Source: Paraburkholderia sejongensis
GTDB lineage: Bacteria > Pseudomonadota > Gammaproteobacteria > Burkholderiales > Burkholderiaceae
Length of the DNA: 64,000 nucleotides
Reading direction: 5' to 3'
Assembly (NCBI RefSeq): GCF_020880815.1
Contig: NZ_JAJITD010000023.1
Coordinates: forward strand, 29,058 to 93,057
Numbering within the stretch: the first letter of the stretch is position 1; every line of letters starts with the position of its first letter. Position numbers and translations under genes: made by a program. Positions 17,624 to 29,087 of the stretch are shown here, piece by piece. The notes below the pieces were generated by a model. It worked only from the letters and a program-made list of their open reading frames with translations. It had not been told where the DNA came from and searched no databases.

Positions 17624-18618
17624 GACGACGCTCGCAACGACGACGCGCCGCGCTTCGCGGTCGCCGAAGGCGGCTGGCCGTAACGGCGCGCATACGCTTT
17701 CGCGAAGTGGCCGAAGCTGTGCACGCCGTGTTCGAGCAGCACGTCGGTGACGCTGCGCTGCGGGTTCTGCTGCAACACCCGGTGCACGGCTTCGATCCGC
17801 CGCTCGCGGATGTACTCGGCCGGCGACACGTCGAGAAACTGGCTGAAGCCGTTTTGCAGCGTGCGCGGCGATACGCCCGCCGCCTGCGCGAGCGTCGCGA
17901 CCGACAGCGGCTCGCCCAGATGCGCGTCGATATAGTCGCGCGCGCGTTTGACGTGCGTCGGCAGCGGCGGCTTCGCGCCGCGCGCGAGCGCGTCGCTGTA
18001 CGAATGCGGCAACTGCAGCAGCAACAGCGTGACGAGCCATTGCGTGAGTTCGGGGCCGAGCAGACTGTCGCGCGCGCTCGCGTCGATCTGCTCGCACAGG
18101 TTGCACAGATAGCGCAGCGTCGAATGAAACGCGGCGGCGCCGCTATGCGCGCGGCCAACTTCGAGATCGAACACCAGCGGCTGGCGCAGCGAGCTTTGCA
18201 GCATGTCGGCAAGACGCAGTTCGAGCGCGGCGCGATCGACCCGCAGCAGCAGGCTGCGGCAGTCGGTGTCCGTGCTGATGCGGCTTGCGCGCGACGGCGA
18301 CGACACGCTCAGGCTGCCGGCCGACAGCGACACGCGCTGACTGCCCGATTGCAGTTCGCAATGGCCGGCGAGCGTGCTGCGAAACAGGAAGTGATCGTCG
18401 AGTTCGCCGGCATCGATCCGGGTCGCGCGGCCGTAGCACAGCTCGAGCAGACTCGCGCGATGCAGCGGCACCCCATACAGCTCGGCATGCAGCGGTTCGT
18501 GGCCCGCCACTTCCATCCGGTGCTCGCAAAGCAGTTTCGCGACTTCGCGTTGGACGTCCTCGCGCGCGCGGGTCGCGCCGAGCCGGTTGCTGTGTTTGCG
18601 CGGAATCGAAATTTCCAT
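17620..18618 (-). CDS. AraC/XylS-family regulator (AraC_binding_2 type)
   Basis: A 332-residue regulator with an N-terminal cupin-like sensor (FRSTLAGHCELQSG, the signature of XylS/FeaR-type proteins) and a C-terminal double helix-turn-helix (RARDYIDAHLGEPLSVATLA and VTDVLLEHGVHSFGHFAKAY). It is translationally coupled to the downstream LysR gene, an uncommon pairing of two activator families in one operon, and is divergent from the opine-dehydrogenase gene. The inducer is unknown; relatives respond to aromatic acids or amines. Confidence 0.88.
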   Translation of the reverse strand: MEISIPRKHSNRLGATRAREDVQREVAKLLCEHRMEVAGHEPLHAELYGVPLHRASLLELCYGRATRIDAGELDDHFLFRSTLAGHCELQSGSQRVSLSAGSLSVSSPSRASRISTDTDCRSLLLRVDRAALELRLADMLQSSLRQPLVFDLEVGRAHSGAAAFHSTLRYLCNLCEQIDASARDSLLGPELTQWLVTLLLLQLPHSYSDALARGAKPPLPTHVKRARDYIDAHLGEPLSVATLAQAAGVSPRTLQNGFSQFLDVSPAEYIRERRIEAVHRVLQQNPQRSVTDVLLEHGVHSFGHFAKAYARRYGQPPSATAKRGASSLRASS

Positions 18619-18858
18619 CGTTCAATGGCCACAAGAAGACGGCGAAATGCCTCACGCATATCATCGGTTGACCAAAATCTCAGCGCAAGAACGGATTGAC
18701 CCGTATAGCGCGGCTCGCCCGGACGGCGCCTATAGATCGCGCCGATTGCGGCCGGCGCGATTGCGTTGCCGCTGTTGAACAACGTTTGCGCGTGTTGAAG
18801 TGCGGCCGCCGCGCCGCCCGCTTAATCTCGGCGCTACCACTGGATAAGGAGGCGAACG

Positions 18859-19959
18859 ATGAAGGTAAGCGTACTGGGCGGCGGGCACGGCTGTTTCGCG
18901 GCGGCCATCGACATGCTGGAAAAGGGCCACGACGTCACGTGGTGGCGGCGCGATACGGACGCGGCTGCGCGGCTGCGCGAACTCGGCGAGCTGAACGTGA
19001 AAGATTGGCGCGGCACGCGGCGCGTGCCGGTCGGCGACGCCGGCGGCGCGATTCATCTCGCCGACGAGCTCGGCAGCGCGGTGCGCGACGCGCGCCTGAT
19101 CGTGATCCCGCTGCCGTCCACCACGCACGAAGCGCTCGCGCAGCAGCTCGCGCCGCTGCTCGCCGATGGCCAGGTCGTGTATCTGCCGCCCGGCACGTTC
19201 GGCAGCTATGTGTTCGCGAAGGCGCTGGCCGACGCGGGCAATCGGGCGAACGTCGCGTTCGCGGAAACCGGCACGCTGCCGTATCTGGTACGCCGTCACG
19301 GTGAAAACCAGGTGGTGATCAGCGCCTACGCGACCCGCCTGCCGACCGGAGTATTGCCGGCGGCGGCCGACTGGGCGTTTCCGGTGCTCAAGGACGGCTA
19401 CCCGAGCGTCGAGCCGATCGAGGATGCACTGAGCGGCGCGCTGATGAATGCCGGCCCGGTGATTCATCCGCCGCTGATCATGATGAACGCGGGACCGCTC
19501 GAACATTTCGAAGCGTGGGACATTCACAACGAAGGCACCCAGCCATCGATCCGCCGCGTGACCAATGCGCTCGACGCCGAACGTATCGCGGTGCGCGAAG
19601 CGCTCGGCTACGCGGCGCCGCATTTTCCGCTCGCCGACCACTACGCGAGCGACGGCGACGAATGGATGTACGGCCGGGGCGCGCACGGCAAGCTGACCGA
19701 CAGCGGCGACTGGCGCGAGAAGATCGACCTGAAAGCGCATCGCTACATGCTGGAGGACACCCGGCTCGGGCTGTCGCTGATCGTCTCGACCGGTCGCTGG
19801 GCCGGCGTGCCGACGCCGGTCGCGCAAGGACTCCTGAGTATCGCGAGCGCGGTGGCGCAACGCGATCTGTATCGCGAGGGGCGCACGCTCGAAAACCTCG
19901 GGCTCGCGTCGTTGTCGCGCGATGCGATGCGCGAGCTGCTGAAGCGGGGGCTCGCATGA
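18859..19959 (+). CDS. NAD/NADP octopine/nopaline dehydrogenase family protein
   Basis: A 366-residue oxidoreductase. The N-terminal Rossmann domain begins MKVSVLGGGHGCFAAAIDM (GxGxxG variant GGGHGC), and the C-terminal octopine-DH domain has HPPLIMMNAGPLE and the catalytic-type His in PHFPLADHY. Family enzymes make or oxidise opines, N-carboxyalkyl amino acids, from an amino acid and a 2-oxo acid. GGAGG is absent but AAGGAGGCG at 18848-18856 gives an excellent ribosome site. Coupled to the next gene by an ATGA overlap; regulators lie divergently. Substrate unknown. Confidence 0.85.
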   Translation: MKVSVLGGGHGCFAAAIDMLEKGHDVTWWRRDTDAAARLRELGELNVKDWRGTRRVPVGDAGGAIHLADELGSAVRDARLIVIPLPSTTHEALAQQLAPLLADGQVVYLPPGTFGSYVFAKALADAGNRANVAFAETGTLPYLVRRHGENQVVISAYATRLPTGVLPAAADWAFPVLKDGYPSVEPIEDALSGALMNAGPVIHPPLIMMNAGPLEHFEAWDIHNEGTQPSIRRVTNALDAERIAVREALGYAAPHFPLADHYASDGDEWMYGRGAHGKLTDSGDWREKIDLKAHRYMLEDTRLGLSLIVSTGRWAGVPTPVAQGLLSIASAVAQRDLYREGRTLENLGLASLSRDAMRELLKRGLA

Positions 19960-21017
19960 CGACGCGCGCCGCTCAGCCCAACCATGTGCATGTGCTCGGC
20001 GCCGGCCGCATGGGCCAGGGGATCGCGCTCGCGTTTGCGTTCGCCGGCTTGCGGGTCACGCTGATCGATTTCAAGCAGCGCGACGACGCCGCGCGCGCGG
20101 CATTCGCGAAGGGCGCCCTCGGCGAGATCGAGCGGCAGTTGCGCTCGCTGGTCGAGTTCGGGCGGCTCGATGCGGCGCAGGCCGCCGACACGCTCGCGCG
20201 TGTCGAGGTGGTCGATCGTAGACGCGCCGAAGCGGGGCTGGCCGACTGCGAGGTCGTGTTCGAGGCGGTGCCCGAAGTGATGGACGCGAAGCGCGACGCT
20301 TTCGCATGGCTGTGCGAACGAGTCGGTAGCACGGCGACGATCGCGTCGACCACGTCGACGTTCCTCGTCACCGATCTGCACGAACTCGTCACGCAGCCGC
20401 AGCGCTTCATCAACGCGCACTGGCTCAATCCCGCGCATCTGATGCCGCTGGTCGAGATCAGCCGTAGCGAGATCACCGATCCCGCCGTGGTGGCGCGACT
20501 CAAGGAGCTGTTGCGGCGCGCGGGCAAGGCGCCCGTCGAGTGCGCGCCGGCGGCCGGCTATATCGTGCCGCGTCTGCAAGCGCTGGTGATGAACGAAGCA
20601 GCGCGGATGGTGGAAGAAGGCGTGGCCAGCGTCGAGGATATCGACACCGCGGTGCGCACCGGCTTCGGCTTGCGCTTCTCGGTGCTAGGACTGCTCGAAT
20701 TCATCGATTGGGGCGGTTGCGACATTCTCTATTACGCGTCGCGCTACTTGGCCGGCGAGATCGGGCCGCGCTTCGAACCCGCGGCGATCGTCTCGCAAAA
20801 CATGGAGCAGGGCCGCGATGGGATCCGTACCGGTGAGGGCTTCTACGATTACGCGGGGGTCGACGTGCCGGCTTACGTGAAACGCCGGCTCGGCGAATTC
20901 GGCGGTTTGCTCGATCATCTCGAACTCGCGCCGCGCTATCAGTCGGCCCTGACTCACCGCGACGCAACACCCCGCTGCTGCCCGGCCGCGGCCACGAACG
21001 CATCGCGCAGCCGCTGA
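19956..21017 (+). CDS. 3-hydroxyacyl-CoA dehydrogenase family protein
   Basis: A 353-residue NAD-dependent dehydrogenase. NAD fold GAGRMGQGIALAFAFAG near residue 12; catalytic His region in FINAHWLNPAHLMPLVE; C-terminal domain with GYIVPRLQALVMNEAARM and a conserved TGFGLRFSVLG. Relatives include 3-hydroxybutyryl-CoA and carnitine dehydrogenases. The HWLNP variant of the usual HFFNP suggests a non-CoA or unusual acyl substrate. After about residue 330 the tail (THRDATPRCCPAAATNASRSR) is unlike the family. Start codon overlaps the previous stop, so the two enzymes probably act consecutively on one compound. Confidence 0.85.
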   Translation: MTTRAAQPNHVHVLGAGRMGQGIALAFAFAGLRVTLIDFKQRDDAARAAFAKGALGEIERQLRSLVEFGRLDAAQAADTLARVEVVDRRRAEAGLADCEVVFEAVPEVMDAKRDAFAWLCERVGSTATIASTTSTFLVTDLHELVTQPQRFINAHWLNPAHLMPLVEISRSEITDPAVVARLKELLRRAGKAPVECAPAAGYIVPRLQALVMNEAARMVEEGVASVEDIDTAVRTGFGLRFSVLGLLEFIDWGGCDILYYASRYLAGEIGPRFEPAAIVSQNMEQGRDGIRTGEGFYDYAGVDVPAYVKRRLGEFGGLLDHLELAPRYQSALTHRDATPRCCPAAATNASRSR

Positions 21018-21274
21018 GCGTGCAACGCGCCGGCGGATTTTGCATCGACGCGTCGGCGCGTTTATCGACGACGTGCTGACAGCGGCCGCTTCGACACGCT
21101 GATGCGCGTCGCAAAATTAGCGCGACCGACGCGCGATGCGCGATGCGCGTCAAAAAGCGACCGGCACTTTATATCTTTATTTAGGCGAACAGACTTTAAT
21201 ACTTGTTCTATTGCGCCGCCTGACTTGCTTGATAAATTCCAATGCTGCCAATTCACTGAACGGAGGCATTCGAG

Positions 21275-21625
21275 ATGATCAAGCGACGTCATATTGCGAC
21301 GATGGTGACGACAGTCGGCATATTGGGAAAACTCGGCATTGCGAACGCCGTGGCGAGCGAGACTGTCCGCCCGCCAGTATCGCCGGCGGCCGGCCCGGCG
21401 AGTGCCGAGCAACGCGTGCCCGGCATGAACAGCTTCACGATGGCGGCCGCGACGCGTCATGGCGACGACGACGGTCACGATGGCGACGACGGCCATGATG
21501 GCGACGGCGACGGCGACGGTGGCGGCCACGCCAAGGCGCCCGCCAAAGCCCCTGCCACAGCTCACGGGAAATCGCGCGCCAAGGGCCACGGCGACGACGG
21601 TGGCGATGACGGCGGCGACGACTAA
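21275..21625 (+). CDS. Small Asp/Gly/His-repeat protein, possible modified-peptide precursor
   Basis: A 116-residue protein I do not recognise. The N-terminus is basic then hydrophobic (MIKRRHIATMVTTVGILGKL), possibly a signal or leader; a Pro/Ala-rich middle follows; the segment at about 61-84 is built of HGDDDGHDGDDGHDGDGD-type repeats; an Ala/Lys/Pro linker and a second Asp/Gly block end the protein. A strong ribosome site (CGGAGG) precedes the ATG. The 2OG-Fe(II) oxygenase gene follows after 57 bases. A repetitive acidic core next to a hydroxylase is reminiscent of ribosomally made, post-translationally modified peptides; a metal-binding secreted protein is the alternative. Confidence 0.7.
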   Translation: MIKRRHIATMVTTVGILGKLGIANAVASETVRPPVSPAAGPASAEQRVPGMNSFTMAAATRHGDDDGHDGDDGHDGDGDGDGGGHAKAPAKAPATAHGKSRAKGHGDDGGDDGGDD

Positions 21626-21682
21626 GCATCGTCGCACACGCCAGCCCCCCCCCCACCACCGCCCTCTTTACGGAGTCCCGCC

Positions 21683-22312
21683 TTGTCTGCCAAAAGTGTT
21701 GAACGCGTTGACCCGCAGATGCCTTTCTTCGAGTGCTACGACGAAGTACTCGACATCGTGGATCAACACGCTATTTATTCATTCCTCGATGCGCCCGGTT
21801 GGGACTTCGGCTGGAAGTCCCAATCGAAAAAAGATATCTATTCGTTCTGGCATAAGCATTTCGCCGGCTATAGAAAATCCGCTTCGTATAGCTACTCGTC
21901 GGGCAAATGGCCGCCGCCGGATTGCGCTGAAGAGCTGAAGCGCGAGGCCGAACCGATCCACCGCTTCTGGACGCTTCTGCAAAGCACGTTGCTGGCCGGC
22001 CATACGCTGGTGCGCTGCTATGCGAACGGGATGCCGTTCGGCACCGAGGGAACGATTCACACCGACTCGGATTCGCCCAACAGCTATACCTGCATCTACT
22101 ACCCGCAGCCCGTGTGGAATCCGAATTGGGCCGGCGAAACCGTCCTGCTGGATCGGGCGCAAAAGGATATCGTCGCGTCGATTTATCCGAAGCCGAACCG
22201 CTTGCTGTTCTTCAAAGGCGACATTCCGCATGTGGCCCGCGGTGTGTCGCGCACCTGCCCCGAGTTGCGCGTGACGCTGATGTTCAAGACCGAGAAAGTG
22301 CCGGCGAACTGA
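21683..22312 (+). CDS. 2-oxoglutarate/Fe(II)-dependent oxygenase (prolyl-4-hydroxylase-like)
   Basis: A 209-residue protein with a recognisable double-stranded beta-helix iron site: His126-x-Asp128 (GTIHTDSDSPNSYT), distal His183 (GDIPHVARG) and the 2OG-binding Arg196 (ELRVTLMF). Enzymes of this fold hydroxylate amino-acid side chains in proteins or peptides. Translation appears to start at a TTG (21683) with GGAG seven bases upstream; the first ATG in frame, 12 codons later, has no ribosome site. It directly follows the Asp/Gly/His-repeat gene and probably shares its transcript, so that peptide is the natural substrate to test. Confidence 0.8.
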   Translation: MSAKSVERVDPQMPFFECYDEVLDIVDQHAIYSFLDAPGWDFGWKSQSKKDIYSFWHKHFAGYRKSASYSYSSGKWPPPDCAEELKREAEPIHRFWTLLQSTLLAGHTLVRCYANGMPFGTEGTIHTDSDSPNSYTCIYYPQPVWNPNWAGETVLLDRAQKDIVASIYPKPNRLLFFKGDIPHVARGVSRTCPELRVTLMFKTEKVPAN

Positions 22313-22360
22313 CGCGTTCGACGCGCGTCAGCCGCCGGTCACGTCACGCGGCTCGCGACC

Positions 22361-25192
<2,832 letters not shown>

Positions 25193-25586
25193 TTGAGTTA
25201 TCCCTATGTCGGAGTCGCGGCGGGCGCGGGCTCGCCGTCGTCTGGTGCGAGCGATCCGCGTCGGTCTATCGCTCGCGGATCGCTTACGGGTCAGTTGCGA
25301 ACAGCAGGTTTTCGACAGGCTTTTCTACGACGATTTACGACAAACAGCAACGACTATTCCTCGGGTGGCCCGCCGGCGTTGCGGCAGCCCCCGCGCCCAC
25401 GCCGGGCGGGCCGCCCGCGCGCGCGGCCCGCTTCGTCAACGGGGCGTCACTGCGGCGTCATACTGAAAGGCCGGGCCTGCACCTTGCTCAAGCTATGCTG
25501 AACGATGCGCGAAGCAGCCGCCCGACCCGGTGCGGCTGTTCGACGGCCGTTTGGAAGCCTATATTCAAGAGAGGAAACCGACAAGC
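25193..25586. promoter_or_regulatory. Divergent region upstream of clpG and the NUDIX gene
   Basis: A 394-base gap between divergent genes without a credible ORF. A strong inverted repeat (25250-25284) lies close to the clpG start. I looked for a sigma-32 promoter (CTTGAA/CCCCAT) on the clpG strand and did not find a convincing one. Confidence 0.5.
25250..25284. promoter_or_regulatory. Inverted repeat in the clpG leader
   Basis: AGCGATCCGCG (25250-25260) and its exact complement CGCGGATCGCT (25274-25284) are separated by 13 bases and end 58 bases before the clpG ATG. It could be a repressor operator or, in the mRNA leader, a stable hairpin. Confidence 0.6.
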
Positions 25587-26030
25587 ATGAGGCAGCGAGC
25601 CACCATCGTGTGCTGGCAGCGCGGCAAGGTTCTGCTGGTCCAACGAGCGCGCTCGAGATGGTCGTTGCCGGGCGGCACGATCCGGCGCGACGAATCGCCG
25701 GCCGACGCCGGCAAACGCGAGCTGAGCGAAGAAGCCACCCTCATCGCGCACGATCTGCGCTATCTGTTTCAGTTCGGCGGACTGAACAAACGCCATCACG
25801 TGTTCCACGCGATCCTGCCAGACCACGCGCAAGCGGCGCCGAGCAACGAGATTCTCAGGTGCCGGTGGTTTCGGCCCGCGAAGGTGGGCACGCTCGTCAC
25901 CAGCGTGCCGACGCGGGAGATCGTGGCTCTGCTGTTCGTCGCCGCGAGCACCGCCGGCGCTGACGCGCTGCAGCGTCGCTCGGGACTCCATACGAACGCG
26001 CACGACGAATCCGCGGCGAGCGGCAACTGA
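25587..26030 (+). CDS. NUDIX hydrolase
   Basis: A 147-residue protein with the Nudix box GGTIRRDESPADAGKRELSEEA (about residues 30-53; G-x5-E-x7-REL-x-EE), lacking only the final Gly, replaced by Ala. Nudix enzymes hydrolyse nucleoside diphosphates linked to another group, often damaged nucleotides or sugar nucleotides. I use the ATG at 25587, preceded by AGAGGA; the frame opens further upstream at a GTG without a ribosome site. The C-terminal third is low in family similarity. Substrate unknown. Confidence 0.82.
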   Translation: MRQRATIVCWQRGKVLLVQRARSRWSLPGGTIRRDESPADAGKRELSEEATLIAHDLRYLFQFGGLNKRHHVFHAILPDHAQAAPSNEILRCRWFRPAKVGTLVTSVPTREIVALLFVAASTAGADALQRRSGLHTNAHDESAASGN

Positions 26031-26077
26031 GCGGAGCGCTTTGACCGACGGGAGAAGGCAGATCAACCGGAGTCATC

Positions 26078-26317
26078 ATGGACATTGAACTGGAGCTGAA
26101 AGCACTCGCGAAAGCAGAGGAAGACCTGCGGCATGCCGACGAGCGGATTTTGCGGCAGGAGCATCTGACGGAAGAAATGCGCCGCGACGGCCACGACATT
26201 TCGATCGCGCTGGACCTGCTGCTGGTACTTCAGGAAACCCGCGAGGCGATGCTGGATCATCGCGAGCTGATCGTCGCGAATCTGACCCGGATGATGGGCC
26301 AGCGGCGCCGGCTCTAA
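26078..26317 (+). CDS. Small helical hypothetical protein
   Basis: A 79-residue, highly charged and probably all-helical protein (MDIELELKALAKAEEDLRHA start) with heptad-like Leu/Ile spacing that suggests a coiled coil. CGGAG precedes the ATG. It lies between the NUDIX and hybrid-kinase genes on the same strand, with 47 bases upstream and 133 bases downstream. I do not recognise a family. Confidence 0.65.
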   Translation: MDIELELKALAKAEEDLRHADERILRQEHLTEEMRRDGHDISIALDLLLVLQETREAMLDHRELIVANLTRMMGQRRRL

Positions 26318-26450
26318 TAGGCTGGCCGTATGCGCAGTATATTTTGGCCGTCACGGAAACCGCCCCGAAGTCCACTATACTCGCCAGGGCCAGACTCACT
26401 GGAGGGCGTTACCGGTGGCCGTGCCCCCACTCTCTGCCTGATTTTCCACC

Positions 26451-28118
26451 ATGTCGATCGACGCTGACGAACTCGCGAAACGCTTGCCGAGGACGCCCGA
26501 TTTCGCGCGCGAGAACCTCGCGCTGGTCCGTCTCGCGCGCGCGCAGATGGGTTCGCGCGCGGACCTGCTGAACGCGATTGCGAGCGAAGCGTTAGAGCTG
26601 TGCAATGCCGGCAGCGCCGGCATCAGCCTCGTCGAAGAAACGGCGGGCGGCCGCTGTTTCCGCTGGCTGTCGGTGGCCGGCCAATGCGCGGGGCTGCAGG
26701 GCCGCACCACGGCCTGGAACGAATGTCCATGCGGTATCACGCTCGACGCCGGCCTGCCGCGCCTGTTCGTCGCGCCGCAGCAGCAGTTCGCCTGTTTGCG
26801 CGCGTTGGAGATCGACATTCCCGAGGGAATCGTCGTGCCGATTCCATCGGACAGCGGTCATCTCGGCGCGGTCTGGGTGATGGCGCACCGCGCGGAACAA
26901 CGCTTCGACCAGGAAGACTTGCGGCTGCTGTCGAATCTCGCGGCGGTCGCCGGCGCGGCCGTCACGATGGTCAACGTGCGCGACGCCGGCGCGGAGAGCG
27001 ATCGTCGGCATGACGAATTTATCGCGATGCTCGCACACGAGTTGAGAAATCCGATGGCGTCGATCGACGGGGCGCTCGCCGTCGCCAGGCGCATGCCGTC
27101 CAGCGACGCCAGGATCGACAAGGTCCTGACCATCGCCGAACGGCAATGCGGCTATTTGCGCACGCTGCTCGACGAACTGCTCGATGCCGCGCGACTCAAG
27201 CATGGAAAGCTGGTCCTCAAGCCGCGCGACGGCTGGTTGAACGAGATCGTCGACGATGCGCTCGCTCTGGTGAGCCACGACCTCGCGGCGCGCGGCCATA
27301 CGCTGATCCGGACCGGGTTGGACGCGCCGCTCGCCGTCCACGCGGACCCCGTCAGACTCAGTCAGATCCTCGGCAATCTGCTGTCGAACGCGGCGAAATA
27401 CACGCCGGCCGGCGGCGTGATCGAACTGGCGGTCGCGCCGCTCGCGGGCGACGATGCCGGCATCGTCGCGATCGACGTGAAGGACAACGGCATCGGCATC
27501 GATCCGCTGATTCAACCGAAAATCTTCGATCTGTTCGCGCAATCGGCCGGCGATGCCCGGCGCTCGGAAGGCGGTCTCGGGATCGGGCTGGCGGTGGCGA
27601 AGCGGCTGGTGGAACTGCACGGCGGCTCGATCGGCGTGCATAGCGAAGGGGCCGGCAAAGGCAGCCGGTTTTCATTGCGGCTGCCGATCCTGCGTGCCGG
27701 GCAAGCCGAAGCGCCCGCCGAAGCGGCCGCTGCTCCGGCGCCGCCGCGGCCGGCCCGTCTGCTCCTGGTCGATGACAATACCGATGCGCTGAACGTGCTG
27801 ACCGTGCTGCTCGAACTCGACGGCCATGCGGTGACGATCAGCGATAGCGGGCGCGGCGCGCTTGCGCTGATCGCGCGGACCCGGCCCGAGATCGCGATCA
27901 TCGATGTCGGCATGCCGGATATGGACGGCTTCGAAGTGGCGCGCGCGATCCGCGCGAATCCGGACCTCGATGCGGTGACGCTGGTCGCGTTGACAGGCTA
28001 TGGAGCGCCGGCGGATAAGGCCCGGGCGCTGGCCGCCGGCTTCGATCATCATCTGACCAAGCCGTTGTCGCTGGAGTTGTTGCGAGGGATTCTGGCGCAA
28101 GCCGCGGACGCGCGCTGA
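26451..28118 (+). CDS. GAF-sensor hybrid histidine kinase
   Basis: A 555-residue cytoplasmic kinase with no membrane segment. Domains: GAF about 30-175, HisKA with phospho-acceptor His in MLAHELRNPMASI (about 197), HATPase (NLLSNAAKYTPAGG, VKDNGIGID, GLGIGLAVAKRL), and a C-terminal receiver domain (about 435-550) with LLLVDDNTDALN, phospho-acceptor Asp in IAIIDVGMPDMDGF and Lys in LTKPLS. The fused receiver is a phosphate acceptor or regulator of the kinase. No cognate output gene is adjacent. The GAF domain contains Cys residues in the ECPCGITL stretch that could sense redox state. Confidence 0.9.
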   Translation: MSIDADELAKRLPRTPDFARENLALVRLARAQMGSRADLLNAIASEALELCNAGSAGISLVEETAGGRCFRWLSVAGQCAGLQGRTTAWNECPCGITLDAGLPRLFVAPQQQFACLRALEIDIPEGIVVPIPSDSGHLGAVWVMAHRAEQRFDQEDLRLLSNLAAVAGAAVTMVNVRDAGAESDRRHDEFIAMLAHELRNPMASIDGALAVARRMPSSDARIDKVLTIAERQCGYLRTLLDELLDAARLKHGKLVLKPRDGWLNEIVDDALALVSHDLAARGHTLIRTGLDAPLAVHADPVRLSQILGNLLSNAAKYTPAGGVIELAVAPLAGDDAGIVAIDVKDNGIGIDPLIQPKIFDLFAQSAGDARRSEGGLGIGLAVAKRLVELHGGSIGVHSEGAGKGSRFSLRLPILRAGQAEAPAEAAAAPAPPRPARLLLVDDNTDALNVLTVLLELDGHAVTISDSGRGALALIARTRPEIAIIDVGMPDMDGFEVARAIRANPDLDAVTLVALTGYGAPADKARALAAGFDHHLTKPLSLELLRGILAQAADAR

Positions 28119-28157
28119 GCGGCAAGCACGCGTAAGCGCCCGCGCCGAACGCGCGAA

Positions 28158-28583
28158 TTACTTCGCGAACAACTGGCTCATATCCTTGAAAGCCTTGAAT
28201 TCCAGCGCATTGCCGCACGGATCGAGCAGGAACATCGTCGCCTGTTCGCCGACCTCGCCCTTGAAGCGGATATACGGATCGATCACGAACTCGGTGCCGA
28301 ACGACTTCAGGCGCTCCGCGAGCGCTTCCCACTCGTCCCACTTCAGCACGATGCCGAAATGCGGCACCGGCACGTCGTGGCCGTCCACCGGATTGCTGCC
28401 GAGCTTTTCCTGCGCCGGCGTTTTCGGCTGCTCGTGAATGACCAGTTGATGTCCGTAGAAATCGAAGTCCACCCACTGCGCGCTGGAACGGCCTTCCGCG
28501 AGACCGAAAACGTGGCCGTAAAAATTACGCGCGGCGGCAAGGTCGTACACCGGGATGGCGAGGTGAAACGGAGAAAGACTCAT
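28158..28583 (-). CDS. VOC/glyoxalase-fold protein
   Basis: A 141-residue vicinal-oxygen-chelate protein beginning MSLSPFHLAIPVYDLAAARNFY, with first metal His in PFHLAIPV, HFGIVLKWDEWEAL in the second module and Glu in PCGNALEFKAF, the classic C-terminal metal ligand. VOC proteins include glyoxalases, extradiol dioxygenases and antibiotic-resistance enzymes. GGAGAAAG lies upstream of the ATG at 28583. Single gene, convergent with the kinase. Activity not predictable. Confidence 0.83.
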   Translation of the reverse strand: MSLSPFHLAIPVYDLAAARNFYGHVFGLAEGRSSAQWVDFDFYGHQLVIHEQPKTPAQEKLGSNPVDGHDVPVPHFGIVLKWDEWEALAERLKSFGTEFVIDPYIRFKGEVGEQATMFLLDPCGNALEFKAFKDMSQLFAK

Positions 28584-29087
28584 GGTTGTACAAGGCCAGG
28601 TTGTGACGTCTTTGCCGTGGATCGATCCAGGCGGACGTAATTTTGGGGGAGCGGCGAGGCGGAACTCGCGTCGCCCGGTCAACACGGTGCGAGCGGCAAG
28701 CCGAAACCGTCAGCGCAACTGCCACCATACTAAATTGCCGGTCGAAAAAACAAAAGGTCCGCACGGCAAGCACGCGTCAGCAAACCGTAATCACTGCAAA
28801 AACGCTTTTACCGGTTACCTCCCAATATATCGGCGATTAAATTTTCCTTAATCAAAATTGTTAAAAGAAACCTCACCGAAAATTACCAATTCTTACCAGC
28901 GATAAGATACCTTTCGATTGCGATTTTTTTGGACACTTTTGCAATTATAAAAAACCGTGTAAATCGCCTGCTTGGTGCGCCGGCATACATAAGTACCGAA
29001 ATTGGCTCTCTACTATTCGACAACATTGGCCGGCTTAAAGCTATTGCCCGACAATTCGGGCTAACGCGCTATCAATCAGGGTTCGAC
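28584..29087. other. AT-rich region upstream of the glycosyltransferase
   Basis: Base composition drops sharply here (about 28790-28970 is well under half G+C) against a GC-rich background. It contains the promoter of the glycosyltransferase gene and perhaps the first codons of that gene, since the frame stays open back to a TTG at 28929. No other ORF is convincing. The AT island suggests acquired DNA or an H-NS/MvaT-type silenced promoter. Confidence 0.55.

Noticed and set aside
21462..21530. The Asp/Gly repeats as an RTX calcium-binding domain
   Set aside because: The repeats lack the GGxGxDxUx nonapeptide period and the hydrophobic residue that RTX needs.
25193..25300. A sigma-32 heat-shock promoter upstream of clpG
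   Set aside because: I could not find CTTGAA or CCCCAT-like boxes at correct spacing on the minus strand.
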